From JBPCNH01 sp051001455 (GTDB taxonomy: Bacteria; Actinomycetota; CADDZG01; WHSQ01), in assembly GCA_051001455.1 (NCBI GenBank), contig JBPCNH010000003.1:44506-108505 (forward strand): 64,000 nucleotides of DNA, given 5' to 3'. Shown here one piece after another: positions 25,670 through 41,192 of this stretch (within the stretch, counting starts at the first letter, position 1; each line of letters begins with the position of its first letter). The position numbers were made by a program, and so were the translations under genes. The notes below the pieces were generated by a model that saw only the letters and a program-made list of their open reading frames with translations, had not been told where the DNA came from and ran no database searches.

Positions 25670-26199
25670 GACCGGCCCTTCCCGAACGACGACGCGACCG
25701 TGATAGCCAACCACAGAGCCAGCGCGATACCCAGCAGGACAAGGAAGGCGGGAACGAGCTCCGAGGGACGCGGAGCCGCCAAACCCGAGAACAGATCTGC
25801 GTCCCGCGGAGCCGACAGCACGACCGCGGCAGCCGCGGCCAAAAGGCCGTTGCGCGCCAGGATCAACCGGTAGTCGCGTGCGGTCGTCTTGCCGAAGCAA
25901 CCGCACGGCAACCGGTCCCCCTCGATGGATCGAAGTCGCAGCACCGCGAGCGAGAACCCGGCGAGCAGACCCAGCGCCAGAGCGCCGGCCGGGTGAACCA
26001 GACCGGCGACGACGCCGGCCGCTACCGCCAGCTCGAGCAACGGCGCGCCGAACAACCCCGCTCCGCCGAGGGGCCGCGGGAGTCGGTAACGCGCCAGCGT
26101 CTCCCGCCATAGACGCGGACGGACCGCCTTGACAACCGCCGACCACGAGAACGTGACGACGAGCAACAACGCGGCGAGTTTCCAGGCGATATCCGGCAC
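25666..26199 (-). CDS. MauE/DoxX-type integral membrane protein
   Basis: From GTG 26199 the predicted protein has 177 residues and four to five membrane helices (AWKLAALLLVVTFSWSAVVKA at the start, LLELAVAAGVVAGLV, ALALGLLAGFSLAVL and others). The motif DRLPCGCFG, a CxC preceding a short loop, is the signature of MauE-like proteins. In methylamine-utilising bacteria MauE works with MauD to form disulfides in the small subunit of methylamine dehydrogenase. Here the MauD-like gene is divergent (108 bases between starts) and a Cys-rich Tat protein follows that gene, so a disulfide-forming role is inferred. Longer upstream readings overlap the MauD gene and are rejected. Confidence 0.78.
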   Translation of the reverse strand: MPDIAWKLAALLLVVTFSWSAVVKAVRPRLWRETLARYRLPRPLGGAGLFGAPLLELAVAAGVVAGLVHPAGALALGLLAGFSLAVLRLRSIEGDRLPCGCFGKTTARDYRLILARNGLLAAAAAVVLSAPRDADLFSGLAAPRPSELVPAFLVLLGIALALWLAITVASSFGKGRS

Positions 26200-26307
26200 C
26201 AACGAATCGTACGGGTGTCGCGATGCCCCTTCGCCGCTTGTGGCCCTCGTCCCGGCGTGTCCTCCCCACCTCCTACACTCGCCGGGCGAACGGACGGCTA
26301 AGGAGCA

Positions 26308-26886
26308 GTGAGCGAGATGGAAGGTTGGTGGGCGGCGTCCTACGTCGTCCTGTGGGCGCTGGTGGTGCTCCTCGGCATCACGGTGATCGCGCTGGCGCGC
26401 CAGATCGGGACGTTGCATCTGCGCCTCGGCCCCCGCGGAGCCCTCGAGATGGACGAGGAAGGCCCTCCGCTCGGGACTGCGCTGCCGGAAGAGAACCTCT
26501 TGGATGTCGAAGGTGTCGAGCGTTCGGTGGGCGGTCCCGGAACCTCGCAGCTCCTCCTGTTCGTGTCGCCGGGTTGCACGGTCTGCGAGCAGGTCCTCCC
26601 CGGTATCCCCGCGGTCGCGCGATCGAGCTCGCTCGTTCCGTTCGTGCTGACCGATGTCGACGAGCACGAGACGCGGCGCGCTTACCGAAGCAAGGACATC
26701 GGCGCGCCGTTGATCCCTGCTCGCTTCGCTGTCGAGAGGTACGAGGTCCCGGGGACTCCCTACGCCATAGTTCTCGACGACACCGGCGTGGTGCGGGCCA
26801 AAGGCACGATCAACAACCTCGAGCAACTAGAAGGCCTGGTCGATTCGGCGCAACGCCGGGCCGCGGAAGGATCCGACCGGCACTGA
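26308..26886 (+). CDS. MauD-like membrane-anchored thioredoxin-fold protein
   Basis: The predicted protein is 192 residues: one N-terminal membrane helix (about residues 9-31), a short linker and a thioredoxin-like domain with active site SPGCTVCEQV (CxxC) and a cis-Pro segment VPGTPYAIVLDDTG. The GTG at 26308 or an in-frame ATG at 26317 may be the start. This is the MauD architecture, a disulfide oxidant or isomerase acting outside the membrane, needed for the many-disulfide MauA subunit in methylotrophs. Its neighbours are MauE-like (divergent) and a Cys-rich Tat-exported protein (141 bases downstream), which supports that function by context. Confidence 0.82.
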   Translation: MSEMEGWWAASYVVLWALVVLLGITVIALARQIGTLHLRLGPRGALEMDEEGPPLGTALPEENLLDVEGVERSVGGPGTSQLLLFVSPGCTVCEQVLPGIPAVARSSSLVPFVLTDVDEHETRRAYRSKDIGAPLIPARFAVERYEVPGTPYAIVLDDTGVVRAKGTINNLEQLEGLVDSAQRRAAEGSDRH

Positions 26887-27027
26887 AATTGTGGTGGGGT
26901 TGCTTCGCTTGCGGAACTTGAAATGCACCGGGGACTTGATTCGCACCCGAGCTTCCGACATCATTCGACGTCACCGCACGACCAACACTCCCGTGAACGA
27001 TACGAGCAAGGGAAGACGCGTCCGCTG

Positions 27028-27558
27028 ATGCTTGAGAATCTGACCGAAGGTGCCGCCGTTGCCCTCGCCCAACGCACGACGCGCCGCTCGTTCCTCGGAC
27101 GACTGGGAGCGGGAGTCGTCGCACTCACCGGAGGGCCTTTCGTCGCCGCGGCGCTCAAGCCCGAGCGCGCGCAGGCGTATCACATCTGTGGTCACACCTA
27201 CACGACCGACTCGTGCCCGCACCCGTTCCGTCCCCTGACGCGCGTGGACAAGTATGGCTACCCCGTCCACCCGCAGTACGGCTACCCGGTGGACGACAAG
27301 GGGAACATCTACAAGAAGAAGTCACAGAAGCGCTCGCGCACGTGCCAGGAGATGGTGCCGCGCAAGTACCCCTACGTGACCGATCCTCGCTTCGGAGGTG
27401 GTTGGAGCCGCTGCTGCAGCGGGCGCATCCGCCGCATCGTCGATTGCTGCAGCTCGTCGCGCCGGCGCATCAACGGCGACGCGAGCGTCGTCGGTTACTG
27501 CTACTCGGGTACGAGGGTCTTCTGCATCGCGTACCGTGATACGAACGTCAGGTGCTAG
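27028..27558 (+). CDS. Tat-exported cysteine-rich protein, MauA (amine dehydrogenase light chain)-like in plan
   Basis: From ATG 27028 the predicted protein has 176 residues. A twin-arginine signal (TTRRSFLGRLGAGVVALTGG) indicates folded export, followed by a mature domain of about 125 residues with ten cysteines, including the pairs RCC and DCC, many Tyr/Gly, and a very basic middle. The size, Tat or long leader, and Cys count resemble the methylamine dehydrogenase light chain, which has twelve Cys and a tryptophan tryptophylquinone made from two Trp. Here only one Trp (GGGWSRCC) is seen in the mature part, so a canonical TTQ is not possible. It may be a disulfide-bonded protein of unknown function. 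An earlier ATG at 26923 lacks a ribosome site. Confidence 0.75.
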   Translation: MLENLTEGAAVALAQRTTRRSFLGRLGAGVVALTGGPFVAAALKPERAQAYHICGHTYTTDSCPHPFRPLTRVDKYGYPVHPQYGYPVDDKGNIYKKKSQKRSRTCQEMVPRKYPYVTDPRFGGGWSRCCSGRIRRIVDCCSSSRRRINGDASVVGYCYSGTRVFCIAYRDTNVRC

Positions 27559-27614
27559 CCGGATCTCCTCCTTCGCGACACACCTGGTTCTTCACAGAAG
27601 GTACGGGGTAGAAC

Positions 27615-27689
27615 GTGCCGGTTGAGCTGACGGTGGTGCTCGTGATCGCCTCGGTCGTCGCCGGCATCTCCACGTTGTTCGGCCCCTGA
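27615..27689 (+). CDS. Possible 24-residue hydrophobic microprotein
   Basis: GTG 27615 to TGA 27689 encodes a 24-residue peptide that is nearly all one helix (MPVELTVVLVIASVVAGIST then Leu-Phe-Gly-Pro). It ends 9 bases before the ATG of the downstream membrane protein, so it could be a leader peptide or a small subunit translated with it. The ribosome site (AAGGTACGGGG) is moderate. Evidence is only position and hydrophobicity; it may be chance. Confidence 0.35.
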   Translation: MPVELTVVLVIASVVAGISTLFGP

Positions 27690-27698
27690 GGCCTTTCG

Positions 27699-28271
27699 AT
27701 GGTGGAAACCATCTCGCCCGTCGTGCACGGGGGACGCAACCGGAACTACTGGAGCGCCGTCGCTCTCCACACTCTCGGAGCTACGGTCTCTGCATCGCTG
27801 CTGGGCGTCGTTCTAGGAGCGGGGGGGTGGTTGCTCGGCGCGCCGTGGGGCACCGCGGGCCTGATCGGTCTTGCCGCCGTGTCGGTCCTGTATGCGGCCC
27901 GGGAGCTACTCGACCTCCCGATCCCGCTGCCTGACCTAGACCGCCAGGTCCCAGACTGGTGGCGCACCTACTTCTCCCGCAACGTGGCTGCATTCCTCTA
28001 CGGAGCCGGCCTCGGGGTGGGCTTCCTCACCTACCTATCCTTCGGAACGCTCGCAGCCGTCGCGACCGCCACATTCATCTCCGGGAGCCCGGCTACGGGC
28101 GCACTCGTCATGGCGGCGTTCGGGATCGCGCGCGGAGCCTCGGTGGTGGTCACGGCGAACCGTTCACCGAAAGATGTGGTCGAAGCTCTCGGCACGCCAC
28201 CGATCCGCCGCCGAGCCCGTTTGGTGAACGGGCTCATCCTCGTCGCCATCGCAGCCGCCACCCTGCTCTGA
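27699..28271 (+). CDS. Integral membrane protein at the end of the mau-like locus, faint CcdA/MauF resemblance
   Basis: The predicted protein is 190 residues with about six membrane helices, separated by an amphipathic loop (PLPDLDRQVPDWW) in the middle. The stretches GAGLGVGFLTYLSFGTLAAV and MAAFGIARGASVV have the Gly-rich helix and FG-aR end seen in CcdA/DsbD/MauF-type electron carriers, but the paired reactive Cys of those proteins are absent here, so the link is weak. It follows the Cys-rich Tat gene on the same strand. If the locus is a disulfide/export system this would be its membrane partner. Function is otherwise unknown. Confidence 0.6.
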   Translation: MVETISPVVHGGRNRNYWSAVALHTLGATVSASLLGVVLGAGGWLLGAPWGTAGLIGLAAVSVLYAARELLDLPIPLPDLDRQVPDWWRTYFSRNVAAFLYGAGLGVGFLTYLSFGTLAAVATATFISGSPATGALVMAAFGIARGASVVVTANRSPKDVVEALGTPPIRRRARLVNGLILVAIAAATLL

Positions 28272-28366
28272 GCCCTGCGCGCCGGGCGATGACTCGACCC
28301 GCGGAGCTACGGCGCGCCCAGAGTTCGAACCCGCCCAAGTAAGACCGCGACGGCGCGCCCGGAGAT

Positions 28367-36565
<8,199 letters not shown>

Positions 36566-36686
36566 GGCTGATGCCGCGTGCCTAATAAGAATGGGGGGTT
36601 CTGCCCATCCGATGAATAGTCAAAATTAGTCATCTTGCGGCCTAGGTAGGTCACGCAACCGTCTGGACCTGACATCAGGTTCGGAG

Positions 36687-37023
36687 CTACCGTCGTCGAC
36701 ATCGTTTCCTCCAGATCCCGCCCGGTGTGCCCGACGTGACGATCGGGATGCGCTTGCGGGCATCTGTGGCCTTGAGCATCGGAGCGATCTGCGACCAGTC
36801 GAAGTCAACGGTGCGGAGCGCCTGCTGGGCGACGTAACGAGCGCCGGCGGGAAGCTTGCTAACGTCGAAGACGCGCTCGATGGTGTTGCGCAACGGCGTG
36901 GACCTCGTCGCGGAATACGTCGCGGTCGGAGCGGCCGGATCGGCCGCTGATGCGGACGTTGCAGCCCGCTGTGATCATCAAGCTTGCTGCCACTAGGAGC
37001 GCAGCGCTTCGCCAGAGCCCCAT
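36687..37023 (-). pseudogene. Small lipoprotein gene broken by a frameshift
   Basis: ATG 37023, after AAAGGGAAG, opens a clear lipoprotein signal (MGLWRSAALLVAASLMITAG then Cys21) and continues for 54 codons to a stop at 36859. In another frame, overlapping from 36893, a protein-like sequence (RNTIERVFDVSKLPAGARYV) runs to 36687. Joining the two near DEVHA gives a lipoprotein of about 110 residues, so a one- or two-base shift near 36885-36895 separates them. It may be a real inactivation or a sequencing error. No family recognised. Confidence 0.6.
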
Positions 37024-37301
37024 GGGGGCTTCCCTTTCGTTCGGTAGCCCGGCCGACCTCGTGGGTCCCGTTGGCTTTGCGTCCCCGCCTTGCGACGGGT
37101 TTGCCGTTTTCGCTGAAAGTGCCGGCCATCTTCTGAGGGCCTCACCTACACCATCGACTTCGGCCGAGGTGCGCTAGAAAGGCCGCTGTGTCGGTTTTTT
37201 AGGTAGGCCGGATCTCGCGTTCTCGGCCCGAATCCGAAGAACGTAGCTAGTCAGCCCGCGGCGGCCCCCCTGTTGCACGGGCTCCCGTGGGAGCGGTATC
37301 T

Positions 37302-37328
37302 TTAGCACTCAGAGGCTTAGAGTGCTAA
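37302..37328. promoter_or_regulatory. CIRCE operator upstream of groEL
   Basis: TTAGCACTC, nine bases, GAGTGCTAA: a perfect match to the CIRCE inverted repeat bound by the heat-shock repressor HrcA. It ends 29 bases before the groEL start, where it can block transcription or lie in the early transcript. Confidence 0.97.
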
Positions 37329-37357
37329 CCAGCCGACAACACCCAGGAGGTAGCCGT

Positions 37358-38977
37358 ATGGCCAAGATTCTGTCCTTCGAGGAGGAGGCCCGCCGGGCGC
37401 TCGAGCGGGGCATGAACCAGCTCGCCGACACCGTCAAGGTCACCCTCGGCCCCAAGGGCCGCAACGTGGTGCTCGAGAAGAAGTGGGGCGCCCCCACGAT
37501 CACCAACGACGGCGTCTCGATCGCCAAAGAGATCGAGCTCGACGACCCCTACGAGAAGATCGGCGCCGAGCTCGTCAAAGAGGTCGCCAAGAAGACCGAC
37601 GACGTCGCCGGTGACGGCACTACCACCGCCACGGTTCTCGCTCAGGCGCTCGTGCGCGAGGGCCTCAAGAATGTAGCCGCCGGGGCCAACCCCATCGCCC
37701 TGAAGCGCGGCATCGAGAAGGCCGTGGACAAGGTCGTCGAGCAGATCGCCGCCTCGTCTCGTGACGTCGAAGGTCGCGACCAGATCACCCAGGTCGCATC
37801 CATCTCCGCGAACAACGATTCCGAGATCGGCGAAGCCATCGCCGAGGCGATGGACAAGGTCGGCAAGGACGGCGTTATCACCGTCGAGGAGTCCAACACC
37901 TTCGGCATCGAACTCGATCTCGTCGAAGGTATGCGCTTCGACAAGGGCTACATCTCTCCGTACTTCGTGACCGACACCGAGCGCATGGAAGCGGTCATGG
38001 AAGACCCCGACATCCTGATCGCCAACCAGAAGATCTCGGCGGTGCGCGACCTGCTCCCGATCCTCGAGAAGGTCATGCAGTCGGGCAAGCCGTTGCTGAT
38101 CCTGGCCGAGGACCTCGAGGGTGAGGCTCTCGCCACGCTCGTAGTCAACAAGATCCGCGGCACCTTCAAGGCCGTTGCAGTGAAGTCTCCGGGCTTCGGC
38201 GACCGCCGCAAGGCCATGCTCCAGGACATCGCGATCCTCACGGGTGGCCAGGTCATCTCGGAAGAGATCGGTCTCAAGCTCGAGTCGGTCACCCTCGACA
38301 TGCTCGGTACTGCCCGCAAGATCGTCGTCACTAAGGACGACACCACGATCGTCGAAGGCGGCGGCTCCGGTGATGACATCACCGGACGCGTCAACCAGAT
38401 CAAGGCCGAGATCGAGCGTAGCGACTCCGAGTACGACAAGGAGAAGCTGCAGGAGCGTCTCGCCAAGCTCTCCGGCGGCGTCGGCGTGATCAAGGTCGGA
38501 GCAGCGACCGAGGTGGAGCTCAAAGAGAAGAAGCACCGCATCGAGGACGCGGTTCAGACCACCAAGGCCGCCGTCGAAGAGGGCGTCGTCGCCGGTGGTG
38601 GCGTCACGCTGCTCCAGGCGAGCGAAGCGCTCGAGAAGCTAGAGCTCGATGGGGACGAGGCGACGGGTGCCTCGATCGTGAAGCGTGCCCTGGGCGAGCC
38701 GCTCAAGGTCATCGCGCACAACGCCGGGCTCGAAGGCGGAGTCGTGACCGCGAAGGTTCGCACGCTCGGCCCGGGTGAGGGACTCAACGCTGCAACCGGC
38801 GCCTACGAGGACCTCTTCGCTGCGGGTGTCATCGACGCCGCGAAGGTCACCCGCTCTGCACTACAGAACGCGGCTTCGATTGCGGCTCTGTTCCTCACCA
38901 CCGAGTGCATCGTGGCGGACGCTCCTGAGAAGGACAAGATGCCCGCGATGCCCGGCGGCGGAGACATGGACTTCTAG
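37358..38977 (+). CDS. groEL: 60 kDa chaperonin GroEL, GroEL2 type
   Basis: The predicted protein is 539 residues from ATG 37358 (CAGGAGG upstream; an in-frame start at 37322 lies inside CIRCE and is rejected). It shows all chaperonin landmarks: VTLGPKGRNVVLEKKWGAP, GDGTTTATVLAQ for ATP binding, and a C-terminus PGGGDMDF of the housekeeping type rather than a His-rich GroEL1 tail. It folds proteins as a double ring with GroES. No groES precedes it, so the co-chaperonin is encoded elsewhere, as is common for the second actinobacterial groEL. Regulation by HrcA is indicated by the CIRCE element. Confidence 0.98.
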   Translation: MAKILSFEEEARRALERGMNQLADTVKVTLGPKGRNVVLEKKWGAPTITNDGVSIAKEIELDDPYEKIGAELVKEVAKKTDDVAGDGTTTATVLAQALVREGLKNVAAGANPIALKRGIEKAVDKVVEQIAASSRDVEGRDQITQVASISANNDSEIGEAIAEAMDKVGKDGVITVEESNTFGIELDLVEGMRFDKGYISPYFVTDTERMEAVMEDPDILIANQKISAVRDLLPILEKVMQSGKPLLILAEDLEGEALATLVVNKIRGTFKAVAVKSPGFGDRRKAMLQDIAILTGGQVISEEIGLKLESVTLDMLGTARKIVVTKDDTTIVEGGGSGDDITGRVNQIKAEIERSDSEYDKEKLQERLAKLSGGVGVIKVGAATEVELKEKKHRIEDAVQTTKAAVEEGVVAGGGVTLLQASEALEKLELDGDEATGASIVKRALGEPLKVIAHNAGLEGGVVTAKVRTLGPGEGLNAATGAYEDLFAAGVIDAAKVTRSALQNAASIAALFLTTECIVADAPEKDKMPAMPGGGDMDF

Positions 38978-38995
38978 ATCGCCCGTTCAGATATA

Positions 38996-39027
38996 GAAAG
39001 AGCCCCGGCGTCAGCCGGGGCTCTTTC
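38996..39027 (+). terminator. groEL terminator hairpin
   Basis: GAAAGAGCCCCGGC pairs with GCCGGGGCTCTTTC around the loop GTCA, 19 bases after the groEL stop, followed by CTT. It also faces rpmG on the minus strand and may serve both. Confidence 0.9.
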
Positions 39028-39048
39028 CTTAAGGGAAGGCTCGAGGCG

Positions 39049-39210
39049 CTAGCGCGTCTCTTTGTGCGCCGTGTGGCCGTGGCACCAGCGGCAGTACTTC
39101 TTGATCTCCATGCGGTCGCGGGTGTTGTGGCGGTTCTTCTCGGTGATGTAGTTGCGGCGCTTGCAGTTCGTGCACTCGAGCGTCACGTGGACGCGGCGGT
39201 CACTTGCCAT
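39049..39210 (-). CDS. rpmG: 50S ribosomal protein L33, zinc-binding form
   Basis: ATG 39210 to TAG 39049 encodes 53 residues beginning MASDRRVHVTLECTNCKRRN. The two CxxC pairs (Cys13/Cys16 and Cys40/Cys43 in CRWC) mark the zinc-binding version of L33; the motif NYITEKNRHNT is typical. It sits in the large ribosomal subunit near the E site. It stands alone here; the tRNA, secE and nusG genes often found near rpmG in other bacteria are not visible. It is shorter than 60 codons. Confidence 0.97.
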   Translation of the reverse strand: MASDRRVHVTLECTNCKRRNYITEKNRHNTRDRMEIKKYCRWCHGHTAHKETR

Positions 39211-39303
39211 GGTTCACCTCTCGGTCGTGTGCCGCTGATCTAGGCGCTCGGCGCCGGCGGCTGGGACTAATCGTTTGCCCGGAAAGTATACCCGGGTCGG
39301 CAT

Positions 39304-39531
39304 ATGTCTCCGAGGCCGCCTAGCGCGGGCGAGCTGGCCGACCCTCCCAGTGAAGCGAGGCAGCCCTCTTCGGGAGGATCCGGGATCAGCCACGGCTACG
39401 CAGACAGCCACACCTTCAAGGACGAGAGCAGCTGGGATGAGTTGGAGCCGGGCAAGGCTTACCGGTGGAAGCTCGATCTCATGCCGACCGCGGTGCTCGT
39501 CAAGAAGGGGCACACCATCGCAAACGGATAA
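39304..39531 (+). pseudogene. Remnant of an X-Pro dipeptidyl-peptidase/CocE-type C-terminal domain
   Basis: A 75-codon frame encodes a segment with SHTFKDESSWDELEPGKAY, then RWKLDLMPTAVLVKKGHTIA. This matches by eye the jelly-roll PepX_C domain of S15/CocE hydrolases, where a PGK-Y/-DL-PTA-F--GH pattern is conserved. The catalytic hydrolase domain is absent and the frame stops before the end of the fold, so it looks like a fragment of a lost gene. A small independent protein is less likely. Confidence 0.55.
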
Positions 39532-39575
39532 GGCGCCGGGTCCCCCCACTCCCTGACGCAGCGCTGCCGGCGTCC

Positions 39576-40040
39576 TTATCCGGCGCGGTTGCGGCGCAGC
39601 AACGAGCGCTTCAGGCCCTTGCTCTTCTGCGGGCCCCAATCCATCCGCGGCGGCGGGGCGAACTCTGCGATCGGATCCGCACCGATCCTCGGGGCGGAGG
39701 TCGCCGCTAGGCCGGCAGCAACAGATGCGGTCGTTGTCAAAGGAGGCGGTGGGGGCGGTGGGGGCGGTGGAATCATCCGGTGGACGGTGCTCCGGGGAAG
39801 AGGGTCTGCGCCCATCGCCGTCGCCACGGGGACCGCAGCGGGAGGCTCGGGAGCCACCGGCGCGGCCATCAGAACGCTGGCCACCTGCAGCTGGGCGTCG
39901 TTGAAAGCCTTGTCGACCTCGGCTCGGAGCTCGCTGAGCGACCCATTCGTCGGCTCCAGCCGGACGACGTGACCCAACAGGCAATGGCCGAGATTGACCT
40001 CTACCTCGGCGTCACAACTCGGACAGAAACGGACACTCAT
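39576..40040 (-). CDS. Zinc-ribbon-like protein with proline-rich middle
   Basis: From ATG 40040 the predicted protein has 154 residues. The start MSVRFCPSCDAEVEVNLGHC has the CPxC and a third Cys of a small zinc ribbon or knuckle. It is followed by an Ala/Pro-rich stretch with ten consecutive prolines and a basic C-terminus (RSLLRRNR). No other domain was recognised. Such proteins are common accessory or regulatory proteins in Actinobacteria. The upstream frame to 40148 is not supported by a ribosome site. Confidence 0.6.
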   Translation of the reverse strand: MSVRFCPSCDAEVEVNLGHCLLGHVVRLEPTNGSLSELRAEVDKAFNDAQLQVASVLMAAPVAPEPPAAVPVATAMGADPLPRSTVHRMIPPPPPPPPPPLTTTASVAAGLAATSAPRIGADPIAEFAPPPRMDWGPQKSKGLKRSLLRRNRAG

Positions 40041-40183
40041 GTCTTCGTGATACCTCCCACCTACTCTTCGGTAGGTTCGGCGCCTGGGTTGAGCCCCACG
40101 GGAGGCCCTATCGGCCCCGCTTCTTCGTCCTTCTGAGCCCACGATCACCCAGCGGCGTCGCGACGGCGTTATAGAACTGGGTC

Positions 40184-40717
40184 CTAGTCGCAGACCTGGC
40201 CGGTGCCGTAAACGAAGCTGCAGCTCGGAGACGGTGAAGGCGATCCGCCGCCGCCACCACCGCCGCCACCGTTAGTCGGTGAAGGTGCCGGGGTGGACGA
40301 CTGCGTCGGTGTTGGGGTCGGTGAAGGAGTCGGCGATCCGCTGGGGGGCGTCGAAGGAGTCTGGCTGGGGGTCGGTAGCACCGTCAACGTCACGGTCGGC
40401 ACCGGCGTCGGATGATCACACCGTGAATGGTGCCGTCTGTGGTGATGGGCCAGGTGGTGATCGGCGCTCGGATTCCGCTTGTGCTTGCGCTTCCGGTTCT
40501 CGCCGTACCTCCCGTGATGCCTCTGGTGGTGGTGGCGGAGGTGATGATGACCGTGGCCCACGCCGCAGTAAGAGGCGTCGGCCGACAGGCTGGCATCGAT
40601 CTCTTTCGGCGCGCCGAGAGACCACAGGATCGCAGCCACGAACAGAGCGATGGCTATCGTGCCCGCAACGAGCAATGTCCTAAAGTGCCGTGACTCCGTA
40701 CTCAATCCAACTCCCAC
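40184..40717 (-). CDS. Histidine-rich single-pass membrane protein
   Basis: The predicted protein is 177 residues with one membrane helix near residues 14-35 (LLVAGTIAIALFVAAILWSL), then a His/Arg-rich segment (GHGHHHLRHHHQRHHGRYG and SADHHLAHHHRRHHS), then a Pro/Thr/Ser-rich tail with nine consecutive glycines and a terminal two-Cys motif (CSFVYGTGQVC). The topology places the His-rich part outside. A metal-binding or metal-buffering function is plausible but unproven. It starts at GTG 40717. No family recognised. Confidence 0.6.
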   Translation of the reverse strand: MGVGLSTESRHFRTLLVAGTIAIALFVAAILWSLGAPKEIDASLSADASYCGVGHGHHHLRHHHQRHHGRYGENRKRKHKRNPSADHHLAHHHRRHHSRCDHPTPVPTVTLTVLPTPSQTPSTPPSGSPTPSPTPTPTQSSTPAPSPTNGGGGGGGGGSPSPSPSCSFVYGTGQVCD

Positions 40718-41192
40718 TTAAGTTCCGTCTCTACTCATGGATCTCGGGTTGACGCTCAGTTGCCAAATCTGCCCGGCTTCACAGCAATTGCCATAGGTTG
40801 GTCCGCTTCGCAGCAATTGCCATAGGTTGGCGTTGAACTCGACCATCCCTGCACGGGGCAGTCAACTATCTTTTCTTAAAAAGCCATATTTTTCTAGAGA
40901 GCAACCCTTCCGTGCCGAACATAGTCCTTTGTTAGATACCCTTAGATTCGTCATGGGTCGGTCCTATCTTTAGGAAGACAGCGTAACCTTTTGCTTTCCT
41001 TAGGCGCCAGCAACTCAACCCAAGCCGACCCCGCAAGAGCAACGAGGGACTAGATGAGGGCCTGTTACAGATACGATTCGCCGATCAGCACTTATCTGCT
41101 TACCCCGACATATCTCTCGATTCGGGCAAACCGGGTAGAGACGCTCGACTCCGGGAGATCGCCCGGATCGAGGGCTCCCCGGGCGTCATAAG
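40718..41192. other. 475-base AT-richer gap ahead of the polysaccharide locus
   Basis: Only a weak 45-codon frame (41054-41191, no ribosome site) was seen, which is not called. The gap has a pair of 26-base direct repeats (listed separately), a T- and A-rich stretch near 40865-40895, and short inverted pieces (CTCCGGGAG and GGCTCCCCGGG) just before the DUF4012 start. It probably holds the promoters of the His-rich gene and of the DUF4012 gene. Confidence 0.5.
40776..40830. repeat. Two 26-base direct repeats, 29-base period
   Basis: GCTTCACAGCAATTGCCATA-GGTTGG at 40776-40801 is repeated with a single change (A to G at the sixth base) at 40805-40830. The core contains the palindrome CAATTG. 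Paired 26-base copies at a 29-base period, close to three helical turns, fit a regulator binding site, though a simple local duplication is also possible. Confidence 0.8.

Larger units (their letters stand above)
281..28359. repeat. Dispersed highly iterated palindrome GGCGCGCC
   Basis: Counting by eye, the 8-bp palindrome GGCGCGCC occurs about 31 times between 281 and 28359, for example at 281, 4549, 5722, 7177, 7811, 8176, 8373, 8947, 9717, 10671, 10729, 11648, 12815, 13034, 13294, 16564, 16952, 17488, 17944, 18229, 19925, 23676, 23909, 24439, 24947, 26042, 26394, 26701, 27837, 28311 and 28352. Only about four copies follow (40608, 44271, 58219, 60915). At about 65% GC, three to four would be expected by chance in the first 28.4 kb. 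Copies lie in genes of both strands, in different reading frames and between genes, so coding for one peptide does not explain them. No spacing rule was seen. Confidence 0.8.

Noticed and set aside
28281..28345. Possible tRNA because of a GTTCGAAC-like stretch near 28322
   Set aside because: No acceptor stem, D-arm or anticodon arm can be folded around it.
37325..38536. 403-codon minus-strand frame opposite groEL
   Set aside because: It is the antisense of a highly conserved chaperonin gene and would contain the CIRCE site at its end.
41054..41191. 45-codon frame ahead of the DUF4012 gene
   Set aside because: No ribosome site, no hydrophobic or conserved pattern; it overlaps a region of short inverted pieces more likely to be a leader.
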